A stretch of DNA of 15,458 nt from an uncultured Alphaproteobacteria bacterium. Its GTDB lineage: Bacteria > Pseudomonadota > Alphaproteobacteria > Caulobacterales > Caulobacteraceae. How positions within the stretch are numbered: the first letter of the stretch is position 1; each line of letters begins with the position of its first letter. A program made the position numbers and the translations under genes. Shown in pieces: positions 1 through 6,223 of the stretch. The stretch covers positions 1-15,458 of the forward strand of contig CAIZKE010000082.1 of the NCBI GenBank assembly GCA_903933475.1, read 5' to 3'. The notes beneath the pieces are model-generated. The model saw only the letters and a program-made list of their open reading frames with translations. It ran no database searches and was not told the origin of the DNA.

Positions 1-106
1 CCAAAAGCTGATCGAGCGCCTTTCAAGCCTCGGTTATCGGGCTGACCCAAAGGGCTGGGATGCGAACGTGCGTGAACGTTAGTTTCGTACAGTGTCACCG
101 TAACTC
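1..106 (+). repeat. Left copy of 106-bp direct repeat
   Basis: Positions 1-106 match 6088-6193 at a constant offset of 6087, with a single mismatch (A at 4, C at 6091). Identity breaks at 107, exactly where a truncated IS5-family transposase begins. The repeat may start left of the window. It contains an open reading frame ending in TAG at 80-82, then 24 non-coding bases ending GTGTCACCGTAACTC. It could be an attachment-site duplication, an element end, or a recombination scar. Confidence 0.93.
2..82 (+). CDS. Possible 3' end of an unidentified gene entering from the left
   Basis: Within the left repeat, the frame starting at base 2 is open from the window edge to TAG at 80-82. It would encode a basic C-terminus ending LGYRADPKGWDANVRER. 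The right repeat carries the same frame, but there it is stopped in frame just upstream (TAG at 6041-6043), so any intact gene would be to the left of this window. I do not recognise the family. It may be a recombinase or transposase tail, or chance. Confidence 0.28.
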   Translation, partial: QKLIERLSSLGYRADPKGWDANVRER

Positions 107-501
107 ATCTGAGGACCAACGGCCTGGGCCTGCCGGTCGCCGTGGTCCTCACCGGCGGCGAGGTCTCCGACGTCAAGGGCTACGCACCGGTCATGGCCGA
201 GCCTGGGCCAGAGCCCAAGGTGCTCATGGGCGACAAGGGCTACGACGCCGACGCCATCCTCGCCGACCTGGAGGATCGCGGTATCGCCGCGGTCATACCG
301 CCTAAGCGCAACCGCAAGGTCCAGCCCATCATCGATGGCCACCTCTACGCCCTCAGAAACCTGGTCGAGCGGTGCTTCTCGAAGCTCAAGCACAGCCGCA
401 GACTGGCCGCCCGATACGACAAGACCGCCGACAGCTACATCGGCTTCATCCTCATCGCCTCAACCCGGCTCTGGGTCCGGCACTTCGTCAACAGAACCTA
501 G
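107..501 (+). pseudogene. IS5-family transposase, N-terminally truncated (IS427-like)
   Basis: The frame reads on from HLRTNGLGLPVAVVLTGGE and ends in TAG at 499-501. It has the second catalytic Asp context (MGDKGYDAD), the IPPKRNRK motif, and the third catalytic block RNLVERCFSKLKHSRRLAARYDK-like with its Glu in NLVERCF. These are hallmarks of IS5-family DDE transposases of the IS427 type. The N-terminal half, including the first catalytic Asp, is missing. The fragment starts at the exact end of the left direct repeat, so that junction is a recombination or deletion endpoint. A GTG at 142 could start a short peptide, but it would not be an active transposase. Confidence 0.88.
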
Positions 502-531
502 TTCCAATCCGACTTAGCTGACCAGCGAAGC

Positions 532-1020
532 CGGCCTTTTCATCCGGACGATGGAGGGCCTTTCCGCTGTCCAAGCCCTATCTGAAAGCGCACCGCACGG
601 CTTCGAGCCTGAGGGTAACAAAGGGGTGTCGGGCGACTGATTGGACGCACCAAGGGCGGCATGAACACCAAGCTGCAGGCCGTGACCCATGCAAATGGGC
701 GTCCGATCAGCCTCTTCATGACAGCAGGCCACGTCAGCGACTACACCGGTGCTTCTGCCCTGCTGGACAGCCTGCCCCGGGCTGCTGGGCGACCGGGGCT
801 GTGATGCCGACTGGTTCAGGGACGCCCTGCATCCACGGTCAGAAATCCCGGATCGAGCCTATCCGTTACGACAAAGCGCCAGTACAGAAGCCAAAACCGC
901 ATAGCGATCAGGTTCGGCAGGCTCAAATACTGGCGCCGCGTTGCTACCCGCCACGATCGATGCACGACCGTCTTCCTCTCCGCGATCGCCCTCGCGGCTA
1001 CCGTGCTCTTCTGGCTATGA
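532..1020 (+). pseudogene. IS5-family transposase remnant with several frameshifts
   Basis: Pieces in different frames fit the C-terminal two thirds of an IS5-family transposase. These are IRTMEGLSA, then YLKAHRTASSLRVTKG, then LIGRTKGGMNTKLQAVTHANG with MTAGHVSDYTGASALLDSL, then LLGDRGCDADWFRDAL, then PCIHGQKSRIEPIRYDK, and finally FGRLKYWRRVATRHDRC to AATVLFWL with TGA at 1018-1020. At least four frame changes are needed. The bases before YLKAHRTAS look deleted where the first catalytic Asp is normally found. It belongs to a different IS5 subgroup from the fragment just upstream, so at least two insertions have decayed here. Confidence 0.85.
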
Positions 1021-1038
1021 GCCCAGAGACTAAGAAAA

Positions 1039-1953
1039 TTAATGTTGACGGCGATCTATCTTAACCTGCCTTAACCGGATGAATGTTTCTACCATTAGAA
1101 TCAAACCGATAGATCCCACGACATTTGTGTAGACTGCAATCTCATATGAATACTTCCAGTCAAACTGCCCTGACTGCCCCAAAAGCCAGACCAGCACCGT
1201 GTTTTTACCCAAGTGAGCTCCAAACGAAAACTCGAGACCGCCCAGCCTCATAACGGCCCACGCATAGGCCAACCCGGAGGCGAACCGAAGAACCAAGGAG
1301 GCCAAATCCCATTGTAAGTGGGCGACACTAAACAGAACGGAACTACCGAAAACAAATAGTAATGACTTTGAATTAATCTCACGACTGAACTTTACTAACC
1401 AGCCCCGGAAAAGAATATCTTCGGCTAAAGCCATCGGAGCAGCATACGCCACGACAAGAACGCAAAAGAACGCAGCATGTCGCCAGTCCTTGTAAAAAGT
1501 TAACGGGGAGTCTGAAGATGGCGCAGTGGTTACACTGAATATAACTACTAGATTTGTAATAGAAAATAATGCAAGTCCTGCGAGAAATAAACCGCTGCTA
1601 AATTGCTTTCTAGAAGTGATAAAAGAAAGCCAAGACCGACGAAAAATTAAACACGCGGCCGACAGAAAACCAATCGCCAGGCATGATATGATAAATGACT
1701 GTTGTAGTAGCGGGTTCGCAGCATAAATTATACTGACAAACTCTAATTTTCTCCAGTCGCTTTGACTTAGTGTGCTGTTTAAAGCGTCCCCGAACAATAT
1801 TCCAGCAGTCGCCAATACCAGACCGCAGATGGAACCTAACACTATTACAGCAAGATACTTCAGCCCGAGAAATGCGTCGACCAGATCGAGAATCGCTTTG
1901 GAGATCGACAAAGCGCTGCGGGGCGTATTTTCCAAGTTACAGATCTCTAACAT
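1039..1953 (-). CDS. CPBP-family intramembrane glutamic protease
   Basis: A 304-residue polytopic membrane protein with about eight hydrophobic segments. It carries the three motifs of the CPBP (CAAX protease and bacteriocin-processing, formerly Abi) family: E178-D-I-L-F-R183 (the family EExxxR), F208-S-V-A-H212 (FxxxH) and H247-L-G-K-N251 (HxxxN). The usual second Glu of motif 1 is Asp. Family members cleave substrates within the membrane, and in bacteriocin loci they often give self-immunity or act in maturation. It follows two double-glycine peptide genes on the same strand with a 136-bp gap, so immunity or processing for those peptides is the likely role (inference). Base composition is clearly AT-richer than the flanking genes. 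ATG at 1951-1953 is the natural start. Confidence 0.85.
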   Translation of the reverse strand: MLEICNLENTPRSALSISKAILDLVDAFLGLKYLAVIVLGSICGLVLATAGILFGDALNSTLSQSDWRKLEFVSIIYAANPLLQQSFIISCLAIGFLSAACLIFRRSWLSFITSRKQFSSGLFLAGLALFSITNLVVIFSVTTAPSSDSPLTFYKDWRHAAFFCVLVVAYAAPMALAEDILFRGWLVKFSREINSKSLLFVFGSSVLFSVAHLQWDLASLVLRFASGLAYAWAVMRLGGLEFSFGAHLGKNTVLVWLLGQSGQFDWKYSYEIAVYTNVVGSIGLILMVETFIRLRQVKIDRRQH

Positions 1954-2037
1954 ACCCCATTCTCAGCGCACCGCCTCACATAATCAAATGTTAAGCAGTT
2001 CGAGCAAAAAGGGGCAAACAATCAAACAACAGGAAGT

Positions 2038-2076
2038 TGGGCGGCACAAAAAGATAAAACTTAAATATGCCGCCCA
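2038..2076 (-). terminator. Stem-loop after the peptide genes, possible attenuator/terminator
   Basis: A perfect 9-bp inverted repeat, TGGGCGGCA (2038-2046) and TGCCGCCCA (2068-2076), encloses an A/T-rich 21-nt loop. It begins 13 nt after the stop codon of the 63-residue peptide on the minus strand and precedes the CPBP gene. It has no clean U-tract, so a partial terminator, an mRNA-stabilising hairpin separating peptide from protease expression, or a protein-binding site are all possible. Confidence 0.4.
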
Positions 2077-2089
2077 GCAGTATTACTCG

Positions 2090-2281
2090 TTATCCGAAAT
2101 GACGATCCCACCAGTCGCCGATTTTCTTCGCTACTTCGCGTGCACCCTCTGCAATGTCCTGAGCAACGTCCTCAAGTTTGTCACCGAGTTCTTTTCCTGA
2201 CTTGCGGTGACTTTCATCGCCCCCGCTAACGAAATCAATTTCACTAGGGATTAATTCCCGTACGTCGTTCTGATTCAGCAT
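2090..2281 (-). CDS. Double-glycine leader peptide 1 (putative bacteriocin precursor, 63 aa)
   Basis: A 63-residue precursor. Its leader (MLNQNDVRELIPSEIDFVSG plus G21) fits the double-glycine consensus recognised by C39 peptidases: Leu at -12, Glu at -8, Ile at -7, Val at -4 and Gly-Gly at -2/-1. The predicted 42-residue core has no cysteine, is net acidic by count, contains a GxxxG (GKELG), forms a probable amphipathic helix (KLEDVAQDIAEGAREVAKKI) and ends in an aromatic tail DWWDRHFG. A ribosome-binding sequence AAGG lies about 9 nt upstream of the ATG. It lies 40 bp downstream of the second leader peptide, sharing its leader and a core motif, and opposite the HlyD/PCAT exporter genes. It could be a class II microcin-like bacteriocin or a secreted signal. 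I do not recognise the core. Confidence 0.82.
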   Translation of the reverse strand: MLNQNDVRELIPSEIDFVSGGDESHRKSGKELGDKLEDVAQDIAEGAREVAKKIGDWWDRHFG

Positions 2282-2321
2282 TATCTTCTGCCTTGTTGTG
2301 ATACTGGAAAAACCGTTTTAA

Positions 2322-2522
2322 TCAGTCTTGTTCCTTCCACCCCTCAATAAAGCCGACAATGAAGTCCGCTACATCGCGGAGCTGATCTGCGAAATCGGCG
2401 TTATCTCCGCCCGCTTCATCGCCTTTCGGCGCGGGCCTAGGCGCAGGCTTTTTGCCCCCGCCATAAACAAAATCGACTTCTTGGAAGCTTAGTTCACGCA
2501 CGTCCATAGCAAAAACCGTCAT
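2322..2522 (-). CDS. Double-glycine leader peptide 2 (putative bacteriocin precursor, 66 aa)
   Basis: A 66-residue precursor that is first in the minus-strand block. The leader ends MDVRELSFQEVDFVYGG, with Leu -12, Glu -8, Val -7, Val -4 and Gly-Gly at residues 21-22. It closely matches the other leader (shared DVREL, E-[IV]-DFV, GG). The 44-residue core starts with a Lys/Pro-rich stretch (GKKPAPRPAPKG), lacks Cys, Ser and Thr, and ends in a helix containing DQLRDVADFIVGFIEGW with a GxxxG (GFIEG). Net charge is acidic. A strong ribosome-binding site GGGAGGA lies 4 nt before ATG 2522, favouring this start over the internal Met6. The absence of Cys, Ser and Thr in the core argues against lanthipeptide-type modification. 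Confidence 0.82.
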   Translation of the reverse strand: MTVFAMDVRELSFQEVDFVYGGGKKPAPRPAPKGDEAGGDNADFADQLRDVADFIVGFIEGWKEQD

Positions 2523-2640
2523 GGCGTCCTCCCGCTAAAGATCAAAGAAAAGATGTGCGCGATCCGGCTCGCAACTTCAGGATTGTGTCTGAAATGGCAC
2601 CCTGTCAACGTCGAAAATTAGAAAAGTTCGCCGAATACGA
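2523..2640. promoter_or_regulatory. Divergent promoter region between peptide genes and exporter genes
   Basis: This 118-bp gap separates the minus-strand peptide/CPBP block from the plus-strand HlyD/PCAT pair, so both promoters should be here. On the minus strand a TTGACA hexamer (2608-2603) is followed 15 bp later by CACAAT (2587-2582), a sub-optimally spaced sigma-70-like pair. No convincing plus-strand promoter or operator palindrome was seen. Confidence 0.35.
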
Positions 2641-3891
2641 GTGTCCACATTGTCTGACCTGTTCCGCAAGGAAGCCGTCACCCATGCCACCCGCCGTCTG
2701 GCAGGCGAAGTCGTCCTGGCTTCCTCCATACCCTCCCGCGTGCTGGCCGGACTGATGTTTGCCGTGGTGCTGGTCGGAGCGACCTTCGCTTCCACCGCAT
2801 CCTATGCGAGGAAGGAGACCGTCGCGGGCTGGCTGACCCCCCAGGCCGGGATGATCCGGTTGGCCGCGCGCCAGGGTGGGGTCGTCTCCAGCGTGCATGT
2901 GCGCGAGGGGGACAGGGTCACCGTCGGCCAACCCATTGCAACCTTGACCTTATCCTCGGCGCTGGAGGGCGGCGACAGTTTCGCAGCCCTGTCCCGCAGC
3001 TTGGACGCGCAAGGCTCGGCGGCTCAGTCGCGCGCCGCCGCCGCCCAGGCCGCGCTCGGTGCGGAGCAACGCCAGATGATCGATCGCCGCGCCGCCTTGA
3101 GCCGGGAACTGGCCGAGACCCGCCGGAGTATCGGTCTTCAGGAGGAGCGCCTGGCCCTGGCCCGCGCCGAGGTCGCCCGCGCCGAGACCATCGCCGCCCA
3201 GGGCTTCTTGCCCCGCCGCGAGCTGGAGGCTCGCCGCTCTGCCAAACTGGCGGTCCAGCAGGAGGCCTCGACCCTGTCGTCCCAGGCGCTCGGCTATGAA
3301 CGCGAGATCGGGGAGGTGAACGCCCGCCTGGCCGCCATCCCCATCGACCTCCAGGCCGCCCGCGCCGAAGCCGCCTCGACCCGCGCCGGCCTGGATCAGC
3401 AGGCGACCCAGACCGAGGCCCAGGGGCGTTATGTCGTGGTGGCCACCGTGGCGGGACGCGTCGCCGCCCTGCCGGTCGATGCGGGCCAGACCGTAGCGCC
3501 GGGGGCTGCTGTGGCGGTATTGACCGCCGGAGACTCGGCGCTCGAGGCCGAACTCTACGCGCCTTCGCGTGCCGCCGGGTTCGTGCGAGAGGGTCAGGAG
3601 GTGCGGCTGCTGTATCAGGCCTTTCCGCACCAGAAATTCGGTGCCGGAGAGGGTGTGGTGACTTCGGTCTCACGCACGGTCCTGGCGCCCGCCGAGGTCG
3701 CCATCCCCGGCCTTCAGGTGCAGGAGCCGGTGTTTCGCGTCCGCGTCAAACTGGCCAAGGACAGCGTCGCCGCCTATGGCGAGACCCTGCCGCTGCAACC
3801 CGGTATGCTGCTGTCAGCCGACGTCGTGATCGATCGACGCTCGCTGCTGGAATGGTTGCTGGATCCGCTCTACGCCGCCGGACGCCGTTGA
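2641..3891 (+). CDS. HlyD/CvaA-type membrane-fusion (periplasmic adaptor) protein
   Basis: A 416-residue adaptor of the HlyD family, the inner-membrane/periplasmic partner of peptide-exporting ABC transporters. It has a short cytoplasmic N-terminus, one transmembrane segment at about 34-53, a first lipoyl/barrel half at about 60-104 (GGVVSSVHVREGDRVTVGQP), a long Ala/Glu/Arg-rich coiled coil at about 110-265, and the second half at about 268-305 (TVAGRVAALPVDAGQTVAPG). The C-terminal barrel follows to the end. The coiled coil is the part that would dock to a TolC-type outer-membrane channel, which is not encoded here. The GTG start at 2641 precedes the membrane segment sensibly, but its ribosome-binding site is weak. 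The stop overlaps the PCAT start by one base (TGATG), showing translational coupling. Confidence 0.92.
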   Translation: MSTLSDLFRKEAVTHATRRLAGEVVLASSIPSRVLAGLMFAVVLVGATFASTASYARKETVAGWLTPQAGMIRLAARQGGVVSSVHVREGDRVTVGQPIATLTLSSALEGGDSFAALSRSLDAQGSAAQSRAAAAQAALGAEQRQMIDRRAALSRELAETRRSIGLQEERLALARAEVARAETIAAQGFLPRRELEARRSAKLAVQQEASTLSSQALGYEREIGEVNARLAAIPIDLQAARAEAASTRAGLDQQATQTEAQGRYVVVATVAGRVAALPVDAGQTVAPGAAVAVLTAGDSALEAELYAPSRAAGFVREGQEVRLLYQAFPHQKFGAGEGVVTSVSRTVLAPAEVAIPGLQVQEPVFRVRVKLAKDSVAAYGETLPLQPGMLLSADVVIDRRSLLEWLLDPLYAAGRR

Positions 3892-6038
3892 TGAAAATCC
3901 CGTCCGAACTGAATTTCGCCCGCCGTCGACGCCTGCCCGTCATCCAGGGCGCCGAGGCCGCCGAGTGCGGTCTGGCCTGTATGGCGATGGTCGCCCGGTA
4001 TCATGGCCACGACGTCGATCTGAACGGCCTTCGCCAGCGGTTCACCCTGTCAATGTCGGGCGCGACCCTGCGCAGCATCATGGGGTTCGCCGACAGCCTG
4101 GGCTTTGCGCCCCGCGCCCTGCGTGTGGAGTTGACGGCGCTAGACAAGGTGCGGCTTCCGGCCATCCTGCACTGGGATCTGAACCATTTCGTCGTGCTGA
4201 AATCGGTCAAGGGCGGCAAGGCGGTGATTCACGACCCGGCCTTGGGCGCGAAAACCTACAGTCTGGTCGACCTGTCGAAACATTTCACCGGCGTCGCGCT
4301 GGAGTTGACCCCGTCCGACACCTTCGAGAAGGTCACCGCCCGCGCGCCGATCAAACTGACCAGCCTGTGGTCCAGGATGGTCGGTTTCTGGCCTGCCTTC
4401 TTCCAGATTCTGGGGTTGTCGTTGGCCTTGCAGGTCGCGGTCTTCGCCATGCCGTTCCAGATGCAGCTGGTCGTGGACGAAGCAATCTTCCGCGCCGACC
4501 GTGATCTGCTGACGGTGCTTGCCATCGGCTTCGGGGCCCTGGTCATCGTCCAGGCCACGATTGAGGCGCTTCGGGCCTGGGCGTTGCAGGTCTTCGGCCA
4601 GATGCTCAGCTTCCAGATGGTCGGCAATCTGGTTCGTCACATGATCCGGCTGCCTAGTGACTGGTTCGAGAAACGCCATGTCGGCGACATCATCTCGCGT
4701 ATTGGCTCGGCATCGGCGATCCAGGACGTGATGACGCGGGGCGTGATCGCGGCCATCATCGACGGGCTAATGGCGGTCGTCGCCATCATCATCCTGCTGC
4801 TCTATTCCCCGATCCTCACGGCCGTCGTCGTCGGTGCCGTCGCCATCAATCTGATCCTCGCATTCGCCCTGTTCCCCGCCATGAAGGCGCGCACCGAGGA
4901 ACAGATCATCGAGAGAGCGCGTGAGCAGTCCCACATCATGGAGACGGTCCGCGCCGCCACCACCATCAAGGTCATGGGCCGGGAGGCCGAGCGTGAAAGC
5001 AGTTGGCGCAACCTGTTCGCCAATGCGGTCAACGCCTCGATCTCCGTCGGCAAGTTCCAGATATCCCTGACCTTCACCCAAGGGCTGGTCACGGGCCTGC
5101 AGACCGTGATCGTCATCTATCTGGGGGCGCGTACGATTCTGGCGGGCGACGGCTTTTCTGTCGGGATGCTGTTCGCTTTCCTGTCGTTTCGGCAGACCTT
5201 CACCGACCGGGCTAACGCCCTGATCAACCAGGCCATCCAGTTCAGATTCTTGAACTTGCATCTGGACCGGCTGGCCGACATCGTCACCGCCGAGGTCGAG
5301 ACCTCATCCGCAGCCGCCCCACCGCGCCTTGATGTGCGTGGCTCCATGGTCCTTCGAGATATCGACTTCCGCTATGGGGCTGCCGACCGGGCCGTTTTGG
5401 AAGGGTTGAACCTTGAGGTCCAGCCGGGCGAGTTCCTGGCCATCACCGGGGCATCAGGCGGCGGCAAGACGACCTTGTTGAGACTGATGCTGGGCCTGCG
5501 CCATCCAACGGGCGGCACGATCACTCTGGACGGTCAGACGGCGACGCCCGACCTGTGGCGCGCATGGCGCGAACATGTCGGTGTCGTGGCCCAGGACGAC
5601 CGGCTGCTTAGCGGCACCATCGCTGACAACATCGCCTTCTTCGATCCCGACCTGGATATGATCCGAGTCCAACAGGCCGCCTATGCCGCCCAAGTACATG
5701 AGGACATCAGTCGGATGCCGATGCAGTATCTGTCGCTGGTCGGTGATATGGGCTCGACTCTGTCGGGGGGGCAAAAGCAGAGGGTGTTGCTGGCCCGCGC
5801 CCTCTATCGCCAGCCACACATCCTAATTCTCGACGAAGGCACCGCCAATCTGGATGTGGCGACCGAGGAGGTCATCGCTGACCTGATCGCGCAGCTTCCG
5901 ATAACACGCATTGTGGTGGCGCACCGCCCGGCCCTGTTGAAGCGGGCTGATCGAGTCCTGATTGTGGACGGCGGCACGCTCGTCCAGCAGGCACGCCAGA
6001 ACGAGTTTATCACCGGGTATTACAGTGACAGTGTATGA
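3891..6038 (+). CDS. Peptidase C39-containing ABC exporter (PCAT) for double-glycine peptides
   Basis: A 715-residue fused protease/transporter. Residues 1-145 are a C39 cysteine protease with Cys26 (AAECGLAC), His99 (WDLNHFVVL) and Asp115 (IHDP). About 160-435 is a six-helix exporter membrane domain, and about 480-715 an ATPase with Walker A GASGGGKT (520-527), Q568, signature LSGGQ (624-628), Walker B LILDE with Glu649, and switch His678. Such proteins remove double-glycine leaders and export the core peptide; CvaB (colicin V) is the model. All nucleotide-binding motifs are intact. One oddity: the oxyanion-hole Gln normally six residues before the Cys is Gly here, with a Gln at -7 (Q19). 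The start is ATG 3891, overlapping the HlyD stop; upstream in-frame codons lie inside HlyD. The two leader peptides nearby are the obvious substrates. Confidence 0.95.
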   Translation: MKIPSELNFARRRRLPVIQGAEAAECGLACMAMVARYHGHDVDLNGLRQRFTLSMSGATLRSIMGFADSLGFAPRALRVELTALDKVRLPAILHWDLNHFVVLKSVKGGKAVIHDPALGAKTYSLVDLSKHFTGVALELTPSDTFEKVTARAPIKLTSLWSRMVGFWPAFFQILGLSLALQVAVFAMPFQMQLVVDEAIFRADRDLLTVLAIGFGALVIVQATIEALRAWALQVFGQMLSFQMVGNLVRHMIRLPSDWFEKRHVGDIISRIGSASAIQDVMTRGVIAAIIDGLMAVVAIIILLLYSPILTAVVVGAVAINLILAFALFPAMKARTEEQIIERAREQSHIMETVRAATTIKVMGREAERESSWRNLFANAVNASISVGKFQISLTFTQGLVTGLQTVIVIYLGARTILAGDGFSVGMLFAFLSFRQTFTDRANALINQAIQFRFLNLHLDRLADIVTAEVETSSAAAPPRLDVRGSMVLRDIDFRYGAADRAVLEGLNLEVQPGEFLAITGASGGGKTTLLRLMLGLRHPTGGTITLDGQTATPDLWRAWREHVGVVAQDDRLLSGTIADNIAFFDPDLDMIRVQQAAYAAQVHEDISRMPMQYLSLVGDMGSTLSGGQKQRVLLARALYRQPHILILDEGTANLDVATEEVIADLIAQLPITRIVVAHRPALLKRADRVLIVDGGTLVQQARQNEFITGYYSDSV

Positions 6039-6043
6039 AATAG

Positions 6044-6169
6044 TCCATCTATCGGCCGAGCAAGGGGTTTCCGGAGCGTGAAGGCCGCCACAAGCTGATC
6101 GAGCGCCTTTCAAGCCTCGGTTATCGGGCTGACCCAAAGGGCTGGGATGCGAACGTGCGTGAACGTTAG
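6044..6169 (+). pseudogene. Truncated open frame carrying the same C-terminus as the left repeat
   Basis: After an in-frame TAG (6041-6043) a frame with no obvious start reads to TAG at 6167-6169 and ends LGYRADPKGWDANVRER, matching the tail in the left repeat except for Gln/His at one codon. About 44 bases before the repeat (6044-6087) are also open (YRPSKGFPEREGR). It looks like the 3' stub of a gene whose body has been lost here. The family is not recognised. Confidence 0.25.
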
Positions 6170-6193
6170 TTTCGTACAGTGTCACCGTAACTC
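6088..6193 (+). repeat. Right copy of 106-bp direct repeat
   Basis: The partner of positions 1-106 with one mismatch, in the same orientation. It sits between the converging ends of the PCAT gene (6038) and the ABCB-type exporter (6224) and marks the right boundary of the island. The last 11 bases are immediately duplicated, as described separately. Confidence 0.93.
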
Positions 6194-6204
6194 CACCGTA
6201 ACTC
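6183..6204 (+). repeat. 11-bp tandem duplication at the island's right edge
   Basis: CACCGTAACTC occurs at 6183-6193 and again at 6194-6204. The first copy is the last 11 bp of the 106-bp repeat. The left repeat has one copy only (96-106) before the transposase fragment. The duplication may be a target-site or strand-exchange footprint, or polymerase slippage. Confidence 0.85.
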
Positions 6205-6223
6205 CAGTTCGTCGGAACCGGAT

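Larger units (their letters stand above)
1..6193. mobile_element. Accessory island bounded by 106-bp direct repeats
   Basis: The segment lies between two nearly identical 106-bp direct repeats. It holds two degraded IS5-family transposases, an AT-rich block with a CPBP protease and two double-glycine peptides, and a HlyD/PCAT export pair. The genes beyond the right repeat (ABC exporter, rpmE, rcdA) look like core genome. Decayed IS sequence, sharp composition changes and a peptide-export cassette all suggest horizontal acquisition. No integrase or complete transposase is visible between the repeats, so how the island arrived is unknown. The left repeat starts at or before the window edge, so the island may extend further left. 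Confidence 0.55.

Noticed and set aside
801..1064. Apparent 87-residue plus-strand protein
   Set aside because: It is one frame of the frameshifted IS5 transposase remnant (PCIHGQKSRIEPIRYDK), not an independent gene.
1772..2200. Plus-strand open frame across the CPBP start and peptide region
   Set aside because: Antisense to the CPBP gene and peptide 1, no recognisable domain and no ribosome-binding site.
2090..2522. Lanthipeptide, sactipeptide or other cysteine-modified peptide precursors
   Set aside because: Neither core contains cysteine, peptide 2's core also lacks Ser and Thr, and no modifying enzyme is encoded nearby.
2918..3673. Long minus-strand open frames opposite the HlyD gene
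   Set aside because: Arg/Pro/Gly-rich translation typical of antisense frames in GC-rich genes; the plus strand has a complete adaptor domain order.
1..6193. Composite transposon bounded by complete IS copies
   Set aside because: The flanking repeats are only 106 bp and contain no transposase; the IS5 fragments lie on one side only and are broken.
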